Positions 1 through 10,149 of a stretch of 64,000 bases of DNA are shown in pieces. Positions within the stretch are counted from its first letter, which is position 1. Each line of letters opens with the position of its first letter. The notes under the pieces were generated by a model. The model made no database searches. It was not told where the DNA came from and saw only the letters and a list, made by a program, of their open reading frames with translations. Source of the stretch: Tardiphaga sp. 709 (GTDB lineage Bacteria > Pseudomonadota > Alphaproteobacteria > Rhizobiales > Xanthobacteraceae); NCBI RefSeq assembly GCF_032401055.1, contig NZ_CP135529.1, positions 1,116,001-1,180,000 of the forward strand. Direction: 5' to 3'. The position numbers and the translations under genes are program-made.

Positions 1-313
1 CGGCAACCGAAGCCGCATTTGCGCCCGGGCTGTTGCCGACTACGATCTTGCGCTCGGCCGCGGCCGTGAAGTCGACGCCGTCATAGCCGGTGCCGTAGCA
101 GATGATGGCGCCGAGCGCCGGCATCATGTCCATCACGTCTGCCTTGAGCACCTGACCGCCCGCGGTGATCAGCGCGCGCACGTCTTTCAGTTGGTCAGCG
201 GAAAAGGTCTGCAGCGGTGGCTTGCCTGCAGCGTCCAGAAGATCGAAGTGCTCGCCGATGCGCACCATCTGGGACTTCGGGAAACGCGAATAGATCAGAA
301 CCTTCTCGGCCAT
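1..313 (-). CDS. D-isomer-specific 2-hydroxyacid dehydrogenase, N-terminal part (cut by window edge)
   Basis: The 3' end of this gene lies outside the window; about 104 N-terminal residues are visible from an ATG at 313. The translation begins MAEKVLIYSRFPKSQMVRIG and continues with LITAGGQVLKADVMDMMPALGAIICYGTGYDGVD, the usual N-terminal lobe of NAD(P)-dependent glyoxylate/hydroxypyruvate reductases (the segment in which a 'phantom' D-2-hydroxyacid substrate domain ends in a G-x-G-x-D-G-VD pattern). The NAD-binding Rossmann half is not visible, so substrate and cofactor cannot be judged. It is co-oriented with rplA but separated from it by a terminator, so it is probably a separate unit. Its position directly after rplA, where rplJ is common, is notable. 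Confidence 0.75.
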   Translation of the reverse strand, partial: MAEKVLIYSRFPKSQMVRIGEHFDLLDAAGKPPLQTFSADQLKDVRALITAGGQVLKADVMDMMPALGAIICYGTGYDGVDFTAAAERKIVVGNSPGANAASVA

Positions 314-360
314 CGTGACGATCCTTTGGGGCATTCCTGCCGGGTCTAAAGAGCGGAAGA

Positions 361-398
361 CAAAAGAAAGGGCGGAACCGGTTGCCCGATTCCGCCCT
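361..398 (-). terminator. Rho-independent terminator after rplA
   Basis: A 9-bp perfect stem (369-377 with 390-398, arm AGGGCGGAA on the plus strand) is followed on the minus strand by TTTCTTTTG. It sits 26 bp beyond the rplA stop codon and should end the secE-nusG-rplKA transcript before the downstream dehydrogenase gene. Confidence 0.8.
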
Positions 399-423
399 GG
401 TTTCTTGCAAGCCTTGTTCCGGC

Positions 424-1116
<693 letters not shown>

Positions 1117-1122
1117 GACCGT

Positions 1123-1551
1123 TTACCCCGCGACCTCGACACCCATCGAACGGGCAGAGCCCTCAACCATCTTCATGGCCGATTCAATGGTGTCGCAATT
1201 CAGATCCTTCATCTTCGCTTCGGCGATCTCGCGCACCTGCGCTTTGGTCACCGCGCCGGCCTTGTCACGACCCGGCAGCTTGGAGCCGGAGGTGAGCTTG
1301 GCGGCCTTCTTGATGAAGAAGGACATCGGGGGGGTCTTGAGGGCGAAGGTGAACGAACGATCGGCGTAGATCGTGATCACCACCGGGATTGGGGTGTTCT
1401 TTTCTTCCTTCTGCGTTTGCGCGTTGAACGCTTTACAGAATTCCATGATGTTCAAACCGCGCTGACCAAGCGCGGGACCGATCGGGGGCGAAGGGTTCGC
1501 CGCACCGGCCGGCACCTGAAGCTTCAGGTATCCGGTCACTTTCTTTGCCAT
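1123..1551 (-). CDS. rplK: 50S ribosomal protein L11
   Basis: L11 builds the GTPase-associated centre of the 50S subunit together with 23S rRNA helices 43/44. The product is 142 residues, the standard size, starting [20 protein letters not shown] and carrying the [27 protein letters not shown] motif and the C-terminal [29 protein letters not shown] segment of the rRNA-binding domain. The 5' leader (1552-1680) is the place where L1 autoregulation would act, but I did not model that structure. Confidence 0.98.
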   Translation of the reverse strand: MAKKVTGYLKLQVPAGAANPSPPIGPALGQRGLNIMEFCKAFNAQTQKEEKNTPIPVVITIYADRSFTFALKTPPMSFFIKKAAKLTSGSKLPGRDKAGAVTKAQVREIAEAKMKDLNCDTIESAMKMVEGSARSMGVEVAG

Positions 1552-1648
1552 GTGTCACTCCTGTTGTGCCGGTCATCGACCGGCTGTTTCAGGTTTCGTG
1601 GTTCGGTCGACAAGCGGTTGGCAACCGCCCTCTTCCTCCCACGGCCTT

Positions 1649-1672
1649 AGAAACGCGAGGCGAACCTCGCGC
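1649..1672 (-). terminator. Small hairpin between nusG and rplK (possible weak terminator or attenuator)
   Basis: A 7-bp perfect stem (1654-1660 with 1665-1671, CGCGAGG/CCTCGCG) with a CGAA tetraloop follows the nusG stop codon by about 10 bp. On the minus strand it is followed only by TTTCTAA, so termination would be partial at most. Confidence 0.45.
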
Positions 1673-1680
1673 TATTGCGA

Positions 1681-2211
1681 TCAGACCTTTTCGACCTGAC
1701 CGAATTCCAGTTCGACCGGCGTGGCGCGGCCGAAGATCGACACTGCGACCTTCACGCGCGAGCGTGCCTCGTCGATTTCCTCGACGACGCCGGAGAACGA
1801 CGCGAACGGGCCATCGGCCACCTTCACGTTCTCGCCGATCTCGAACGACACCGACGCCTTCGGGCGCTCCACGCCTTCCTGCACCTGGTGCAGAATGCGC
1901 ATGGCTTCGGCTTCCGAAATCGGCATCGGCTTGTTTTCCGCACCGAGGAAGCCCGTGACCTTCGGGGTGTTCTTGATCAGATGAAACGCTTCGTCGGTGA
2001 GCTGCATCTTCACCAGCACATAGCCCGGGAAGAACTTGCGCTCGGCGTCCATCTTGCGGCCGCGGCGCACTTCCGTGACCTTCTCGACCGGAACCAGAAT
2101 CTGTTCGAACAGGTCTTCCAGGCCACGCTGCTTGGCCTGTTCCTTGATCGACTCCATCACCTTCTTTTCGAAATTCGAATAGGCGTGAACGATGTACCAG
2201 CGCATGCTCAT
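1681..2211 (-). CDS. nusG: Transcription termination/antitermination protein NusG
   Basis: NusG binds RNA polymerase, suppresses pausing and links it to Rho and ribosomal protein S10. The product has 176 residues: an N-terminal NGN domain (MSMRWYIVHAYSNFEKKV, then FFPGYVLVKMQLTDEAFHLIKNTPKVTGFLG) and a C-terminal KOW domain (GENVKVADGPFASFSGVVEEID ... VKVAVSIFGRATPVELEFGQVEKV). It starts 12 bp after secE, the conserved secE-nusG arrangement. Confidence 0.98.
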   Translation of the reverse strand: MSMRWYIVHAYSNFEKKVMESIKEQAKQRGLEDLFEQILVPVEKVTEVRRGRKMDAERKFFPGYVLVKMQLTDEAFHLIKNTPKVTGFLGAENKPMPISEAEAMRILHQVQEGVERPKASVSFEIGENVKVADGPFASFSGVVEEIDEARSRVKVAVSIFGRATPVELEFGQVEKV

Positions 2212-2223
2212 AATTCTGTTCCG

Positions 2224-2415
2224 TCAGTGCATCGTGAGCAAAAAGGCGACGAGGTAGCGAATGATCTGATCCGCCGCAAAAAAGAAGATCGACGACAACG
2301 CCACCATGACGAACACCATGATGGTCGTGATGGTCGTCTCGCGACGCGAGGGCCACGTGACCTTGTTGGTCTCGGTGCGCACTTCCTGCAGGAATTTGAA
2401 CGGGCTGAACGCCAT
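2224..2415 (-). CDS. secE: Preprotein translocase subunit SecE
   Basis: SecE is the small essential membrane subunit of the SecYEG translocon. The 63-residue product is the short, single-span form typical of alphaproteobacteria: a conserved amphipathic stretch (FSPFKFLQEVRTETNKVTWPSRRET) followed by one hydrophobic helix (TTIMVFVMVALSSIFFFAADQIIRYLVAFLL). It heads the secE-nusG-rplKA operon. Its usual upstream neighbour, tRNA-Trp, is about 3.9 kb away here. Confidence 0.96.
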   Translation of the reverse strand: MAFSPFKFLQEVRTETNKVTWPSRRETTITTIMVFVMVALSSIFFFAADQIIRYLVAFLLTMH

Positions 2416-2663
2416 CGTTATATGATCCGCATCCGTCGTGAGACGATTGAATTGATTTCAGGAATCCGAACAGCCCTCTTTGCGCCCAACCCTTTTTCAA
2501 GGATGAGCCGCCAAGCGGGCTCGTTCGTTCGGGGATTTGCCGCGTCGGATATCCGGTCACCGGGCCGACAGCGAGTGCAGCTTCCTACTTCGGACCGGGC
2601 CAAAGGTCAAGGTATCCGGGCCGGACAGACGGGGCCCCCGTCCCGCCCCTGATACCACCCCGA

Positions 2664-4805
2664 TCAGCGCCCGCCCACCCCCAGCGACGGCTTGCCAACC
2701 GCCGCCCGGACGTGCCGGACCACGTGATCGGCCACGATGGCGTGGCCCTCCGCGGTCGGGTGCACGGCGCCGCTATACATGGCCGCATAGACCGGCTGCA
2801 GGATGTCGAACTGGGTAAAGCCCACTGCATGCACATTTGCGGTCAGAAACGCGTCATTCGGGGTGCGGAACAGGCGCCAGCGCGACGCATAGGGCAGATA
2901 GGCGGCCGGCGAATACGGCGTGAACTCCTCCTTGCCGATCCAGCGCCGCGGCATCGCCATCGCCTCGCCGTCCGCCTGCGGCCGCTTCGGATCGCGCGCA
3001 CAGAGCCCGCGCTTGGTGAATTCGCTCTGGTGATCGGTGATGAGCTGGAAGCCGGTTCCGGCGCCGGTGGCTAGCGCCGGGCAGCCGCTTGATCGACCGT
3101 TGGTGATGCAGGCGGTCCGGGTGAAGAAATCGTTCAGAAAGCTCACCGTCTCGGCCAGCCGCTCGCGCGACAGCACCAGTTTCTTGTGGACGTCGAGACC
3201 GAGCGTCGGCTGCGCGCCGCACAGCGCCCCCGTCTCGTCGAACTGGATCGGCTCGTAAGCCGTCTGCAGTACCTTCGCGGGCGCCACGCCAAAACCGTCG
3301 CGCAAGGCATCGCGGAGCGCCACCATGCGCTCGTCGAGCTGCTCCATGTAGGCGCGCGACACATCAGGCGAGAACCGGATCTGCTTGCCGAGCAGGCTCG
3401 CGATGGGCGCGAGATCGCCGGCGGACTCGGTCATCGCATAGACCATCAGCGGCGAGAAGCCGACATCGTTGCCACCGATCGACAGCAGCAGCGTGTCGAT
3501 CGGCCGCTTGCGCTCATTCGGCGCACACCAGGATTTTGTCACCGGCATATTGGCGACCTGCACGCTGCCGCTGGCATAGGTCGGCAGATTGTAAGTCGCA
3601 CGCTGCGTGCGACCCGCGGGGCTTTTGCAGATCAGATCGGCGAGCTGATCAAGCTGCGAACGCACCATCGCGTTGCCGGCGCCCTCGCGTGCCTTCTTCT
3701 CGAGGAACAGACCTTCGGTGACCTCCGAGCCGGTACAAGCAAGGCTGACCAGCGTGATCGACCGGTGCGGATTCTCTAAGCTGAGTTGCAGGCCGACGCG
3801 AAACGGATAGCCGTATTGCGAGCGGTGGCAATCGGGGCTGAGCCAGCGCGGATTGGCGGCGTTGAACGCCTTGTCGAACTGCGCCGATGCGAGCGGGAAA
3901 TAAAGCTCCTGCTCCTCGTCGGCGAGCTTGCGCCGCGGCAGGTTTTTGTAGTCGAAACTTCCTGCCGGGGCAGCGGGGGTCAATTTCTGCAGCGACTTGG
4001 CGGTGCTGCGTGTCGCCATCTCCTCGCGCATCAGGGTTGGATCGTAGACCATCTCGCGGACGGCGCTGAATGTCACCGGAACGTCCGGATTGCTCTCGCC
4101 CGAGGCAAAGGAATCGCCGAGCGCCACGATGAACAGATCCTCGACGACGACCTGCGGGTCGTTCAACGTACGACCGTCGGGCAATTTGACCTGGACCGAT
4201 GCACCGGACAGGCTGCGATCGACGGCATAAGGCAGGCGCGTGATCTTGAGCGGCGTCGCGCAGGATTGCGTTGCGGTCTCGGTCCTGCTGCCCGGCCGCC
4301 GCGGCGTCCAGCTCCAGACGCAATCATACGCGCCGGCTTCGGCAATGCGCTCGGGCGACAGCCGGATCAGCACCGTATGCGCATCCGGCAGCACGTAGTC
4401 TTCCTTGGCCGTGCCCCATGAATAGCGCCGGTCGCAACTCGCGAGATAGCGGCCCTGCCGACTGTCGTAGCAGACGGCGTCGATGGTCTGCGACGCCCAG
4501 CCGAGACGCGAGCGATCGTAGCGCGCCCGCGCGGTGTCGGCGCAGCTGGTCGGGCTGGTCACGTCGCGGCAATCGGGATCGTTCAGCCGCCGCTCGGTGC
4601 GCCACACCACATCGGCGGGCGGCAGCACTAATTCATTGCGAGCGGCCGGATAGCCGCGCTCATACATCGCGAAGGATGCGGCATTCTTGAAGAAGCGAAA
4701 TGGACTTTCCACCTGCCAGAGCAGATCGGCAGCGTGAGCACCATGTCCAAAGGACGACAACAGCAACGTCGTGGCCCCCACGACGAACGTCACAAGTAAT
4801 TTCAT
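2664..4805 (-). CDS. Secreted SGNH/GDSL-family hydrolase with large N-terminal domain
   Basis: The predicted product (713 residues from the ATG at 4805, preceded by GGAAG) begins with a clear Sec signal peptide (MKLLVTFVVGATTLLLSSFG ... HGAHAA). Residues 230-237 form block I of SGNH hydrolases (GDSFASGE), a later LLLSIGGNDVGFSP matches the block III G-x-N-D, and the C-terminal GAVHPTAEGHAIVADHVV supplies the block V histidine. Family knowledge suggests an esterase or lipase acting outside the cytoplasm; the substrate is unknown. About 220 residues with several cysteine pairs precede the catalytic domain. An in-frame upstream start (4919) would bury the signal peptide and is less likely. It is divergent from the diguanylate cyclase at 5130 and separates secE from tRNA-Trp. 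Confidence 0.85.
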   Translation of the reverse strand: MKLLVTFVVGATTLLLSSFGHGAHAADLLWQVESPFRFFKNAASFAMYERGYPAARNELVLPPADVVWRTERRLNDPDCRDVTSPTSCADTARARYDRSRLGWASQTIDAVCYDSRQGRYLASCDRRYSWGTAKEDYVLPDAHTVLIRLSPERIAEAGAYDCVWSWTPRRPGSRTETATQSCATPLKITRLPYAVDRSLSGASVQVKLPDGRTLNDPQVVVEDLFIVALGDSFASGESNPDVPVTFSAVREMVYDPTLMREEMATRSTAKSLQKLTPAAPAGSFDYKNLPRRKLADEEQELYFPLASAQFDKAFNAANPRWLSPDCHRSQYGYPFRVGLQLSLENPHRSITLVSLACTGSEVTEGLFLEKKAREGAGNAMVRSQLDQLADLICKSPAGRTQRATYNLPTYASGSVQVANMPVTKSWCAPNERKRPIDTLLLSIGGNDVGFSPLMVYAMTESAGDLAPIASLLGKQIRFSPDVSRAYMEQLDERMVALRDALRDGFGVAPAKVLQTAYEPIQFDETGALCGAQPTLGLDVHKKLVLSRERLAETVSFLNDFFTRTACITNGRSSGCPALATGAGTGFQLITDHQSEFTKRGLCARDPKRPQADGEAMAMPRRWIGKEEFTPYSPAAYLPYASRWRLFRTPNDAFLTANVHAVGFTQFDILQPVYAAMYSGAVHPTAEGHAIVADHVVRHVRAAVGKPSLGVGGR

Positions 4806-5129
4806 TCTCGACTTCCGGCTGAATTCCCAACGGGTGTGTCGCACGCGCGGCAAGCCAGGTTCATCGCCGCGACCGCACGCCGCAGGGACGCAGCGCAACG
4901 CAAACGCGGGGAGCAGCACAATCGCGCATGATTGGCAAAGCCGATGTCGGACATGGCCATCAGCCTATTGAGCAAATTGCCCCGCGGATCGTCAGATTCC
5001 ATTAACCCCGCGGCCAGACTAAAACGCGAGAAGCTACCCGGGTACTCCAGTAAGTGGATGTATTAGCAGACCTAAATGTTTTGATCGGCAGATTGCTTGT
5101 TTGATCGGCAATGCGACGGGCATCAGCGA

Positions 5130-6281
5130 ATGACCAGCATCACCACCCTGTCAGAGGGAACCGACGCCTCCACGAGAAACCTCCGCAAGGATTCGGCATT
5201 GCGGATCGCGCGGCGCCGGACCGCCTATATCGCGCAGGCGTCGAGCTATCTGATCGATGCTGCGATCCTGCTGCTCTACGCCGTGATCGGCGTGACCACC
5301 GTGGCGACGGGGGTCGTGTATCTGGCCATCAGGCTCGCTGTGGTCGGCATTGCTGCCTATCTCTCGGAGATCCAGGTCAACGACCGTTTCAAGGACCCGT
5401 ACCTCACGGTCCCTCTCTCCATCGTCAGCATCATCGTCCAGATCGGCGCGATCTATCTCGTGCCGCAGATCGGCTTCTACTTCATCTCCATCATCTTCGT
5501 CGTGCTCGGCTTCGCCGCACTCCGCATGAGTGCGCGCCAGACCGGCATCGTCTGGTCCACCGCAACGCTGGGCCTCGCACTGCTTTTTCTGATGACCGAC
5601 AAGCCGATCGGCATTCCCATGGCCACCGCAACCGAGCGCGCTCTGGCGCTGGCCTGTTTCGTCAGCGCACTTGGCCGCTGTGCCAGCGCCGGCCTCTACG
5701 GCAGCTCGATGCGCGAACTGCTGTATCGTCGCAGCAACGACCTCGCGGCCGCCAATGCGCGGATCGAGGAACTCGCCCAACTGGACGAACTCACCGGCGC
5801 ATTGAACCGGCGCTACATCATGAAGTGCCTGAACGACGAGATCGCCAAGGCCCAGCGCAACGCCACAACCTGCTGCATCGCGATCATCGACCTCGATCAT
5901 TTCAAGAAGATCAACGACTGCTTTGGCCATCCCGTCGGCGACGAAGTGCTGCGCGCCTTTGCCATCTCCGTCTTCGCCAATATCCGCACCATCGACAGGT
6001 TCGGCCGTCAGGGCGGCGAAGAGTTTCTGCTGATCCTGCCGGACACCGACATTGATCTTGCGATCCAGACGCTGGATCGATTGCGCAGCCTGATCACGGA
6101 ACTGAACTGGTCGGCGATTGCGCAGGATCTCGCTCTGACGATATCCGCCGGGATCAGCGCCATCAGGCCTAATGATACGCCGGAAGACATTTTGGCGCGC
6201 GCCGACCTTGCGCTCTACAGAGCCAAGGATACCGGCCGCGACCGCGTGGTGGCAGCGCCGCAAAAGCGGCAGTTCAGCTGA
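5130..6281 (+). CDS. Membrane diguanylate cyclase (GGDEF domain)
   Basis: This enzyme should make cyclic-di-GMP from two GTP. The 383-residue product has about six hydrophobic segments in its first ~190 residues and a C-terminal GGDEF domain that starts at DELTGALNRR, continues with DLDHFKKINDCFGHPVGDEVL and carries an intact GGEEF active-site signature. An RTID sequence five residues before GGEEF fits the RxxD inhibitory I-site, so product feedback is likely. No recognised sensory family is evident in the membrane part. The ATG at 5130 is preferred over the in-frame TTG at 5097; neither has a strong ribosome binding site. A second cyclase with the same architecture lies at 45183. Confidence 0.9.
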   Translation: MTSITTLSEGTDASTRNLRKDSALRIARRRTAYIAQASSYLIDAAILLLYAVIGVTTVATGVVYLAIRLAVVGIAAYLSEIQVNDRFKDPYLTVPLSIVSIIVQIGAIYLVPQIGFYFISIIFVVLGFAALRMSARQTGIVWSTATLGLALLFLMTDKPIGIPMATATERALALACFVSALGRCASAGLYGSSMRELLYRRSNDLAAANARIEELAQLDELTGALNRRYIMKCLNDEIAKAQRNATTCCIAIIDLDHFKKINDCFGHPVGDEVLRAFAISVFANIRTIDRFGRQGGEEFLLILPDTDIDLAIQTLDRLRSLITELNWSAIAQDLALTISAGISAIRPNDTPEDILARADLALYRAKDTGRDRVVAAPQKRQFS

Positions 6282-6350
6282 GCGGCAACAGGAGGCTCGC
6301 CTGAAAAACGCCTCGATGCCATAATTTATTGATATTTCAAATACTTAAAA

Positions 6351-6426
6351 TGGCAGGGGCGGTAGGGCTCGAACCTACGACAACCGGTTTTGGAGACCGG
6401 TACTCTACCAACTGAGCTACACCCCT
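6351..6426 (-). tRNA. tRNA-Trp (anticodon CCA)
   Basis: The 76-nt minus-strand gene folds as a cloverleaf: acceptor AGGGGTG/CGCCCCT, D stem GCTC/GAGT, anticodon stem CCGGT/ACCGG enclosing loop CTCCAAA (anticodon CCA), TÎ¨C arm with GTTCGAGCC, discriminator G and an encoded CCA. It follows tuf on the same strand by about 130 bp, after the tuf terminator. Confidence 0.97.
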
Positions 6427-6510
6427 ACAGGAAAACGGCGCACCGTCATTCCGCGCTGTTTGAAGCATATGCGACGCCTGATTTGCAAGAGGCGAAACCA
6501 GGGCCGGGAA

Positions 6511-6550
6511 TCAAAACAGCGGGCAAGGGACAAATCCCCTGCCCGCCGTT
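6511..6550 (-). terminator. Rho-independent terminator after tuf
   Basis: A 12-bp stem with one mismatch (6519-6530 with 6535-6546, CAAA loop) lies just downstream of the tuf stop codon and is followed on the minus strand by TGTTTTGA. Confidence 0.75.
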
Positions 6551-6558
6551 TTTGTCGA

Positions 6559-7749
6559 TTACTCGATGATCGAGGCCACCACGCCTGCACCGACGGTGCG
6601 GCCGCCTTCACGGATGGCGAAGCGCAGCTTTTCTTCCATCGCGATCGGCACGATCAGGTGCACTTCCATGGCGATGTTGTCGCCCGGCATCACCATTTCG
6701 GTGCCTTCCGGCAGATGCACCACACCGGTCACGTCGGTGGTGCGGAAGTAGAACTGCGGACGGTAGTTGGTGAAGAACGGCGTGTGACGGCCACCCTCTT
6801 CCTTGGTGAGGATGTAAGCCTCGGCCTTGAACTTGGTGTGGGGCTTCACCGAACCCGGCTTGCACAGCACCTGGCCGCGCTCGACGTCTTCACGCTTGGT
6901 GCCGCGCAGCAGTGCGCCGATGTTGTCGCCGGCCTGGCCCTGATCGAGCAGCTTGCGGAACATTTCAACGCCGGTGCAGATCGTCTTCTGCGTGGCGCGG
7001 ATACCGACGATTTCGATTTCCTCGCCGACCTTGACGATGCCGCGCTCGACGCGGCCGGTCACGACCGTACCACGGCCCGAGATCGAGAACACGTCTTCCA
7101 CCGGCATCAGGAACGGCTGATCAACCGGACGCTCCGGCTGCGGGATGTAGCTGTCGACGTTCTTCATCAGTTCGAGAATGGCGTCGTGGCCGAGCTTCAC
7201 GTCCGAGTTTTCGAGAGCGGCCAGTGCCGAACCCTTGACGATCGGAATGTCGTCGCCCGGGAAGTCGTACTTCGAGAGCAGTTCGCGGACTTCCATTTCC
7301 ACGAGCTCGAGCAGCTCCGGATCGTCGACCATGTCGCACTTGTTCAGGAACACGACCAGGGCGGGCACGCCGACCTGGCGCGCGAGCAGGATGTGCTCGC
7401 GGGTCTGCGGCATCGGGCCGTCGGCAGCCGACACGACCAGGATCGCGCCGTCCATCTGCGCGGCGCCGGTGATCATGTTCTTCACATAGTCGGCGTGGCC
7501 TGGGCAGTCGACGTGGGCGTAGTGGCGGTTGGCGGTCTCGTATTCGACGTGCGCGGTCGAAATGGTGATGCCGCGGGCCTTTTCCTCGGGCGCCTTGTCG
7601 ATCTGGTCGTAAGCGGTGAACGTCGCACCACCCGTCTCCGCCAGCACCTTCGTGATCGCCGCCGTCAGCGACGTCTTGCCGTGGTCAACGTGACCGATCG
7701 TACCAATATTGCAGTGCGGCTTGTTACGTTCAAATTTTGCTTTGGCCAT
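6559..7749 (-). CDS. tuf: Translation elongation factor Tu
   Basis: EF-Tu carries aminoacyl-tRNA to the ribosome as a GTP complex. The 396-residue product has the exact family length, with G1 [10 protein letters not shown] near residue 19, the switch I region [16 protein letters not shown]3 DCPGHADY, G4 NKCDM and the C-terminal [15 protein letters not shown]. It is followed by tRNA-Trp, recalling the tuf-trnW-secE order of other alphaproteobacteria. Many relatives carry a second tuf copy in the str operon; that cannot be judged here. Confidence 0.98.
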   Translation of the reverse strand: MAKAKFERNKPHCNIGTIGHVDHGKTSLTAAITKVLAETGGATFTAYDQIDKAPEEKARGITISTAHVEYETANRHYAHVDCPGHADYVKNMITGAAQMDGAILVVSAADGPMPQTREHILLARQVGVPALVVFLNKCDMVDDPELLELVEMEVRELLSKYDFPGDDIPIVKGSALAALENSDVKLGHDAILELMKNVDSYIPQPERPVDQPFLMPVEDVFSISGRGTVVTGRVERGIVKVGEEIEIVGIRATQKTICTGVEMFRKLLDQGQAGDNIGALLRGTKREDVERGQVLCKPGSVKPHTKFKAEAYILTKEEGGRHTPFFTNYRPQFYFRTTDVTGVVHLPEGTEMVMPGDNIAMEVHLIVPIAMEEKLRFAIREGGRTVGAGVVASIIE

Positions 7750-7923
7750 AGATCCACCTGTTAAGCCACGCCCGTGCGCAGCACCAAACCGGCGGCTGGT
7801 TACAAGGGAAAACGGCCCTGTTCAAGCCCGAACTTCTGGGCCAAGCTCGTCCAACCATGCCGGCGAGCCCCCTATGTAAGCCGGCAAATGACAAGATCAA
7901 TCAAAGCACTATCGGGAGCCCAC

Positions 7924-9144
7924 ATGAACGCCCAAACTGCCGCAAAACACGCCATTTCCCTCGAGACCCCCGAGCTGCCGCAGGCCCGGCCGGAAACACT
8001 GGGATTGTCATCAAACCGTCTTCAGATCATGTCGGACGCGTTCAAGCGCGAGATCGACAAGGGCACCACGCCGGGCGTCACCATGCTGGTCTCCCGCCGC
8101 GGCCAGATCGGCTATTTCGAGGCCTTCGGCAAGCAGACGCCGGACGGCGCGACCGCGATGTCGCGCGATAGTCTGTTCCGCATCTTCTCCATGACCAAGC
8201 CGATCGTCTCGCTGAGCATCATGCAGCTGGTCGAGAACGGCCATATCCTGCTGAACGACCCGCTGGCGAAATACATCCCCGAATTCGCCGACACCAAGGT
8301 CGGCGTCGAGCGCAACGGCGCGCTTGAACTGGCGCTGCCGCTGCGCCCGATCACGATCCAGGACCTGCTGCGCCACACGTCGGGCATCTCTTATGAGATC
8401 ACCGGCAACGGCATGGTGCAGCGGATGTACCAGAAGTCGAGATCTGCGCAATCGCGACATCACCAATGAAGAACATGCGAAGATCGTCGCGGGCCTGCCG
8501 CTGATCTGCCAGCCCGGCTCTGAATGGAATTACAGCCGCTCCACCGACATTCTCGGCCGCGTCATCGAGGTCGTGTCCGGCAAGTCGCTGGGCAACTATC
8601 TCACCGACAACATTCTGGCGCCGCTGCAGATGGCCGAAACCGGCTTCCACACAGCAAGCGCGAACAAGGACCGTATTGCCCAGCCCTTCCCCACCGATCC
8701 CTGGACCGGCGAGAAAGTCGCGCTGTTCGATCCGCTGGAGATTCCAAAGATGGAATCCGGCGGCGGTGGCCTGGTATCAAAGACCATGGACTATGCGCGC
8801 TTCTGCCAGATGCTGCTCAACGGCGGCACGCTGGACGGCGTCAGAGTGGCAGCCGCACGCTGCATCTGATGGCGTCCAATCACCTCAGCCCCAACGTGAA
8901 GCTGGAGACACATCTCGTGCCGCCCGGCCACAGCTTCGGCCTCGGCTTCGCCGTGCGCACGGACGAGGGCCACGCGCCCTATGCGGGATCGAAGGGTCAG
9001 TTCTTCTGGAGCGGCGTCGCCGGCACGTTCTTCTGGATCGATCCGCAGGAAGAACTGTTCGCGGTGTTCATGTCGCAGGGGCCGGGGCAACGCGAGTATT
9101 TCAGGACGCTGATCCGGAGCCTGGTCTACGCGGCAGTGGAGTAG
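7924..9144 (+). pseudogene. Class C beta-lactamase-like serine hydrolase, two single-base frameshifts
   Basis: The reading frame from the ATG at 7924 (GGGAG six bases upstream) encodes a beta-lactamase/esterase-type serine hydrolase with the FSMTKPIVS SxxK nucleophile motif and HTSGISYE. Near 8441 one extra base shifts the frame; the protein then continues in the +1 frame (DLRNRDITNEEHAKIV, WNYSRSTDILGRVIE) until about 8855, where one missing base returns it to the original frame (SRTLHLMASNHLSPNV ... HSFGLGFAVR ... VAGTFFWIDPQEELFAVF), ending at 9144. All family segments are therefore present in order. Either the gene is a recent pseudogene or the two indels are sequence errors. A complete paralogue-type hydrolase is at 21227. 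Confidence 0.85.
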
Positions 9145-9159
9145 CCAAACAGAGGACTC

Positions 9160-9332
9160 GTCATTCCGGGATGAGCGTAAGTCGGCATAGCCGACTGAAG
9201 CTCAGACCCGGAATCCCGACATGGCCTGGCGCTGTCGGAGACTCCCATGTCGAGGTTCCCCGCCACTCCAAGTGGAGTGGCTGAGGTTCGTGGCCGCCGC
9301 CTTCGGCGACGTCCCCGCCCCGGAACGACGAG
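9160..9332. repeat. Palindromic intergenic repeat, copy 1 (degenerate)
   Basis: The segment opens with TCGTCATTCCGGG and closes with CCCCGGAACGACGA, an imperfect inverted pair, with inner CCCGGAATC-type blocks. It is the most diverged of three copies in the window (others at 27691 and 38954) and sits between convergent genes. It may form a large hairpin ending both transcripts. Confidence 0.65.
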
Positions 9333-9339
9333 ATTGATC

Positions 9340-10107
9340 TCAGCTAATCGTCGCGCCGCCGTCGATCACCATCGTCTGCCCGGTCATGAAATTCCCGGCT
9401 GCCGATCCCAGGAACACCGCGGCGCCCGCGATCTCATCGGGGATGCCAATGCGCAGCAGCGGCGAGCGTGCGGTGGAGGCCTTGAGGTTCTCCGGATTGT
9501 CCCACAGCGCCTTGGCAAAGTCGGTCTTGATGAGGCCGGGCGCGATGCAGTTTACACGCACATTGAACTTGCCATATTCGCAGGCGAGATTGCGCGCGAG
9601 CTGCATGTCAGCCGCTTTCGAGATCGCATAGGCGCCCAGGATGGTCGAGCCTTTCAACCCGCCGATCGACGACACGATGATCACCGAGCCGTCCTTGCGT
9701 TCGATCATGTCGGGCACGACCATGCTGGTCAGCCAGTTATTGGCGACGATGTTGTTGTCGAGAATCTTGCGGAACTGATCGTCGGAAATGCCGGCCAGCG
9801 GCCCGTAATACGGATTCGACGCGGCGTTACACACCAGCACGTCGATCTTGCCGAACGCCTTCTTGCTTTCGTCGACCAGGTTCTGCAGGTTTTCCTTGCT
9901 GGAGATGTTCGCAGCAATCGCCACCGCAGTCCCCTTACCGAACTGCGCGTTGATCTCCTTCGCCACCTCGTCGCAGACATCCTGCTTGCGCGACGAGATC
10001 ACCACCTTGGCGCCGTGCTCCGCCATGCGCTCGGCAATGGCGCGGCCGATGCCACGCGTCGAGCCGGTGATGACGGCGACTTTTCCGGTCATGTCGAACA
10101 GGTTCAT
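9340..10107 (-). CDS. SDR-family NAD(P)-dependent oxidoreductase
   Basis: A classical short-chain dehydrogenase of 255 residues: cofactor motif VITGSTRGIGRAIAERMAEHG near the N-terminus, NAASNPYYGPL at the NAG position, catalytic serine in VIIVSSIGGLKG and YAISK for the Y-x-x-x-K pair, followed by PGLIKTDFAKALW. The ATG at 10107 is chosen because GGGGAGAG lies just upstream; an earlier in-frame start would add eight residues. The substrate is unknown; carbonyl or fatty-acyl alcohols are typical. It follows the histidine phosphatase gene by 42 bp on the same strand and probably shares its transcript. Confidence 0.9.
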   Translation of the reverse strand: MNLFDMTGKVAVITGSTRGIGRAIAERMAEHGAKVVISSRKQDVCDEVAKEINAQFGKGTAVAIAANISSKENLQNLVDESKKAFGKIDVLVCNAASNPYYGPLAGISDDQFRKILDNNIVANNWLTSMVVPDMIERKDGSVIIVSSIGGLKGSTILGAYAISKAADMQLARNLACEYGKFNVRVNCIAPGLIKTDFAKALWDNPENLKASTARSPLLRIGIPDEIAGAAVFLGSAAGNFMTGQTMVIDGGATIS

Positions 10108-10149
10108 GTTTCTCTCCCCTTGATCCGGCATGAGCCGGTTGTTTTTGAT

